Assembly: GCA_037445815.1 (NCBI GenBank)
Contig: JBBIJV010000207.1
Coordinates: 1 to 6,140, forward strand
Direction: 5' to 3'
Length of the DNA stretch: 6,140 nt
Source of the DNA: FEN-1219 sp037445815
Lineage (GTDB): Bacteria > Pseudomonadota > Gammaproteobacteria > Steroidobacterales > Rariloculaceae
Position 1 is the first letter of the stretch. Every line of letters starts with the position of its first letter. The notes below the pieces were generated by a model. It worked only from the letters and a program-made list of their open reading frames with translations, searched no databases and had not been told where the DNA came from. This document shows, piece after piece, positions 5,440-6,140 of this stretch. A program made the translations under genes and the position numbers.

Positions 5440-6140
5440 GCGCGCGAATCGTCGTGCTCGCCGGCGACGGCGTGGGCCCCGAGGTCACGGCCGAGGCCGT
5501 GCGCGTGCTGAAGCAAGTCTCGGTGGCGCACCACTTGCAGCTCGAGCTCGAAGACGCCCTGATCGGCGGCGCCGCGTTCGACGCGACGGGCTCGCCGCTG
5601 CCCGACGCGACCGTGACCGCTTGCAAGAGCGCGACAGGCATTCTGCTCGGCGCCGTCGGCGGCCCGAAGTGGGCCGAGGTCCCCGTGCAGTATCGGCCCG
5701 AGCAAGGCCTGCTCGCGATCCGCAAAGCGCTCGGCCTGTTCGCGAACCTGCGTCCTGTGACGACGACCCCGGAGCTCGCCGCGGCGTCGCCGCTGAAGCC
5801 CGAGAAGCTCGCGGGCGTCGACATCCTCGTGATCCGCGAGCTGACGGGCGGCATCTACTTCGGCAAGCGCTCGCGCTCCGCGGACTCGGCCTTCGACACC
5901 TGCGAGTACACGGCGGCCGAGATCGAGCGGGTCTGCCGTGTCGCGGGCAAGCTCGCGATGGCGCGCCGCCGCAAAGTCACGTCCGTCGACAAGGCCAACG
6001 TGCTCGATACGTCGCGGCTCTGGCGCGACGTGGCCACACGCGTGTTCCGCACGGAATTTCCCGAGCTCGCCGTCGAGCACCTGCTCGTCGACGCGGCCGC
6101 AATGCACCTCTTGAGCCGCCCGGCCGATTTCGACGTGATG
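5436..6140 (+). CDS. leuB: 3-isopropylmalate dehydrogenase, N-terminal 235 residues (3' end outside window)
   Basis: LeuB oxidatively decarboxylates 3-isopropylmalate with NAD+ to the leucine keto acid, the step after LeuCD. The frame opens at ATG 5436, overlapping the leuD stop as ATGA, and stays open through the right edge, giving 235 of about 350-360 expected residues. It starts VVLAGDGVGPEVTAEAV and continues with LLGAVGGPKWAEV. The substrate-binding arginines are Arg96 in LLAIRKALGLF, Arg106 in ANLRPV and Arg134 in RELTGGIYFG, followed by Tyr141. Lys186 in TSVDKANVLDTSRLWRDV and Asp219 in HLLVDAAAMHLL complete the active-site residues visible here; the two further metal-binding aspartates lie beyond the edge. 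The R-E-L-T-G-G-I-Y-F-G segment marks LeuB rather than isocitrate or tartrate dehydrogenase. Whether leuA or another gene follows cannot be seen. Confidence 0.97.
   Translation, partial: MSARIVVLAGDGVGPEVTAEAVRVLKQVSVAHHLQLELEDALIGGAAFDATGSPLPDATVTACKSATGILLGAVGGPKWAEVPVQYRPEQGLLAIRKALGLFANLRPVTTTPELAAASPLKPEKLAGVDILVIRELTGGIYFGKRSRSADSAFDTCEYTAAEIERVCRVAGKLAMARRRKVTSVDKANVLDTSRLWRDVATRVFRTEFPELAVEHLLVDAAAMHLLSRPADFDVM

Noticed and set aside
1280..6107. A nearly continuous series of long minus-strand reading frames (about 230-410 codons each) opposite ilvC, ilvE, leuC, leuD and leuB.
   Set aside because: They are antisense shadows caused by high third-position GC in the real genes. Their products are Arg/Ala/Val-rich with no recognisable motifs, and they abut because the sense genes do.
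1..6140. Search by eye for a novel defence, mobile or biosynthetic system, CRISPR repeats, tRNAs or insertion sequence ends.
   Set aside because: All sizeable genes are recognised core-metabolism families. No spaced direct repeats, tRNA-like cloverleaf, transposase or integrase motifs were seen.

Overview
The window is high-GC bacterial chromosomal DNA with dense, housekeeping-style gene packing. The protein families (an E. coli-like IlvE, a class I IlvC, the two-subunit LeuC/LeuD isomerase, a Prx5-type peroxiredoxin) point to Pseudomonadota, plausibly a high-GC gammaproteobacterium. That placement is inference from family resemblance and composition. No mobile element, CRISPR array, tRNA, rRNA or phage gene was seen.

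Layout. (1) Positions 2-442, plus strand: the C-terminal part of the electron transfer flavoprotein alpha subunit (etfA), cut by the left edge. (2) Positions 439-921, minus strand: a complete Prx5-type peroxiredoxin, tail-to-tail with etfA; the two stop codons share one CTAG. (3) Positions 922-1465: a 544-base divergent control region. It holds a minus-strand -10 element for the peroxiredoxin, a very GC-rich stretch with strong inverted repeats, a candidate promoter facing right, and a roughly 140-nt leader that ends in a strong intrinsic terminator just before ilvC. (4) Positions 1466-6140, plus strand: a tight operon ilvC - ilvE - leuC - leuD - leuB, with leuB cut by the right edge.

How the genes work together. 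IlvC carries out the second common step of valine/isoleucine synthesis. LeuCD and LeuB convert 2-isopropylmalate to the leucine 2-keto acid, and IlvE aminates the keto acids to valine, isoleucine and leucine. Acetohydroxyacid synthase (ilvBN/GM), dihydroxyacid dehydratase (ilvD) and isopropylmalate synthase (leuA) are not in the window, so the operon is a partial pathway set here.

Most interesting point. The leader before ilvC can be drawn as a four-segment attenuator: a protector stem (1328-1337 with 1357-1366), an exact 8-bp antiterminator (1357-1364 with 1400-1407) and a terminator (1396-1405 with 1417-1426 followed by nine T). A 21-codon reading frame (1311-1376) overlaps the first two segments. 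The geometry fits ribosome-mediated attenuation, but the reading frame has only three Leu codons and one Val codon and a weak ribosome binding site, so its role as the sensor is uncertain. Nothing else suggests a novel system; the rest is ordinary core metabolism.
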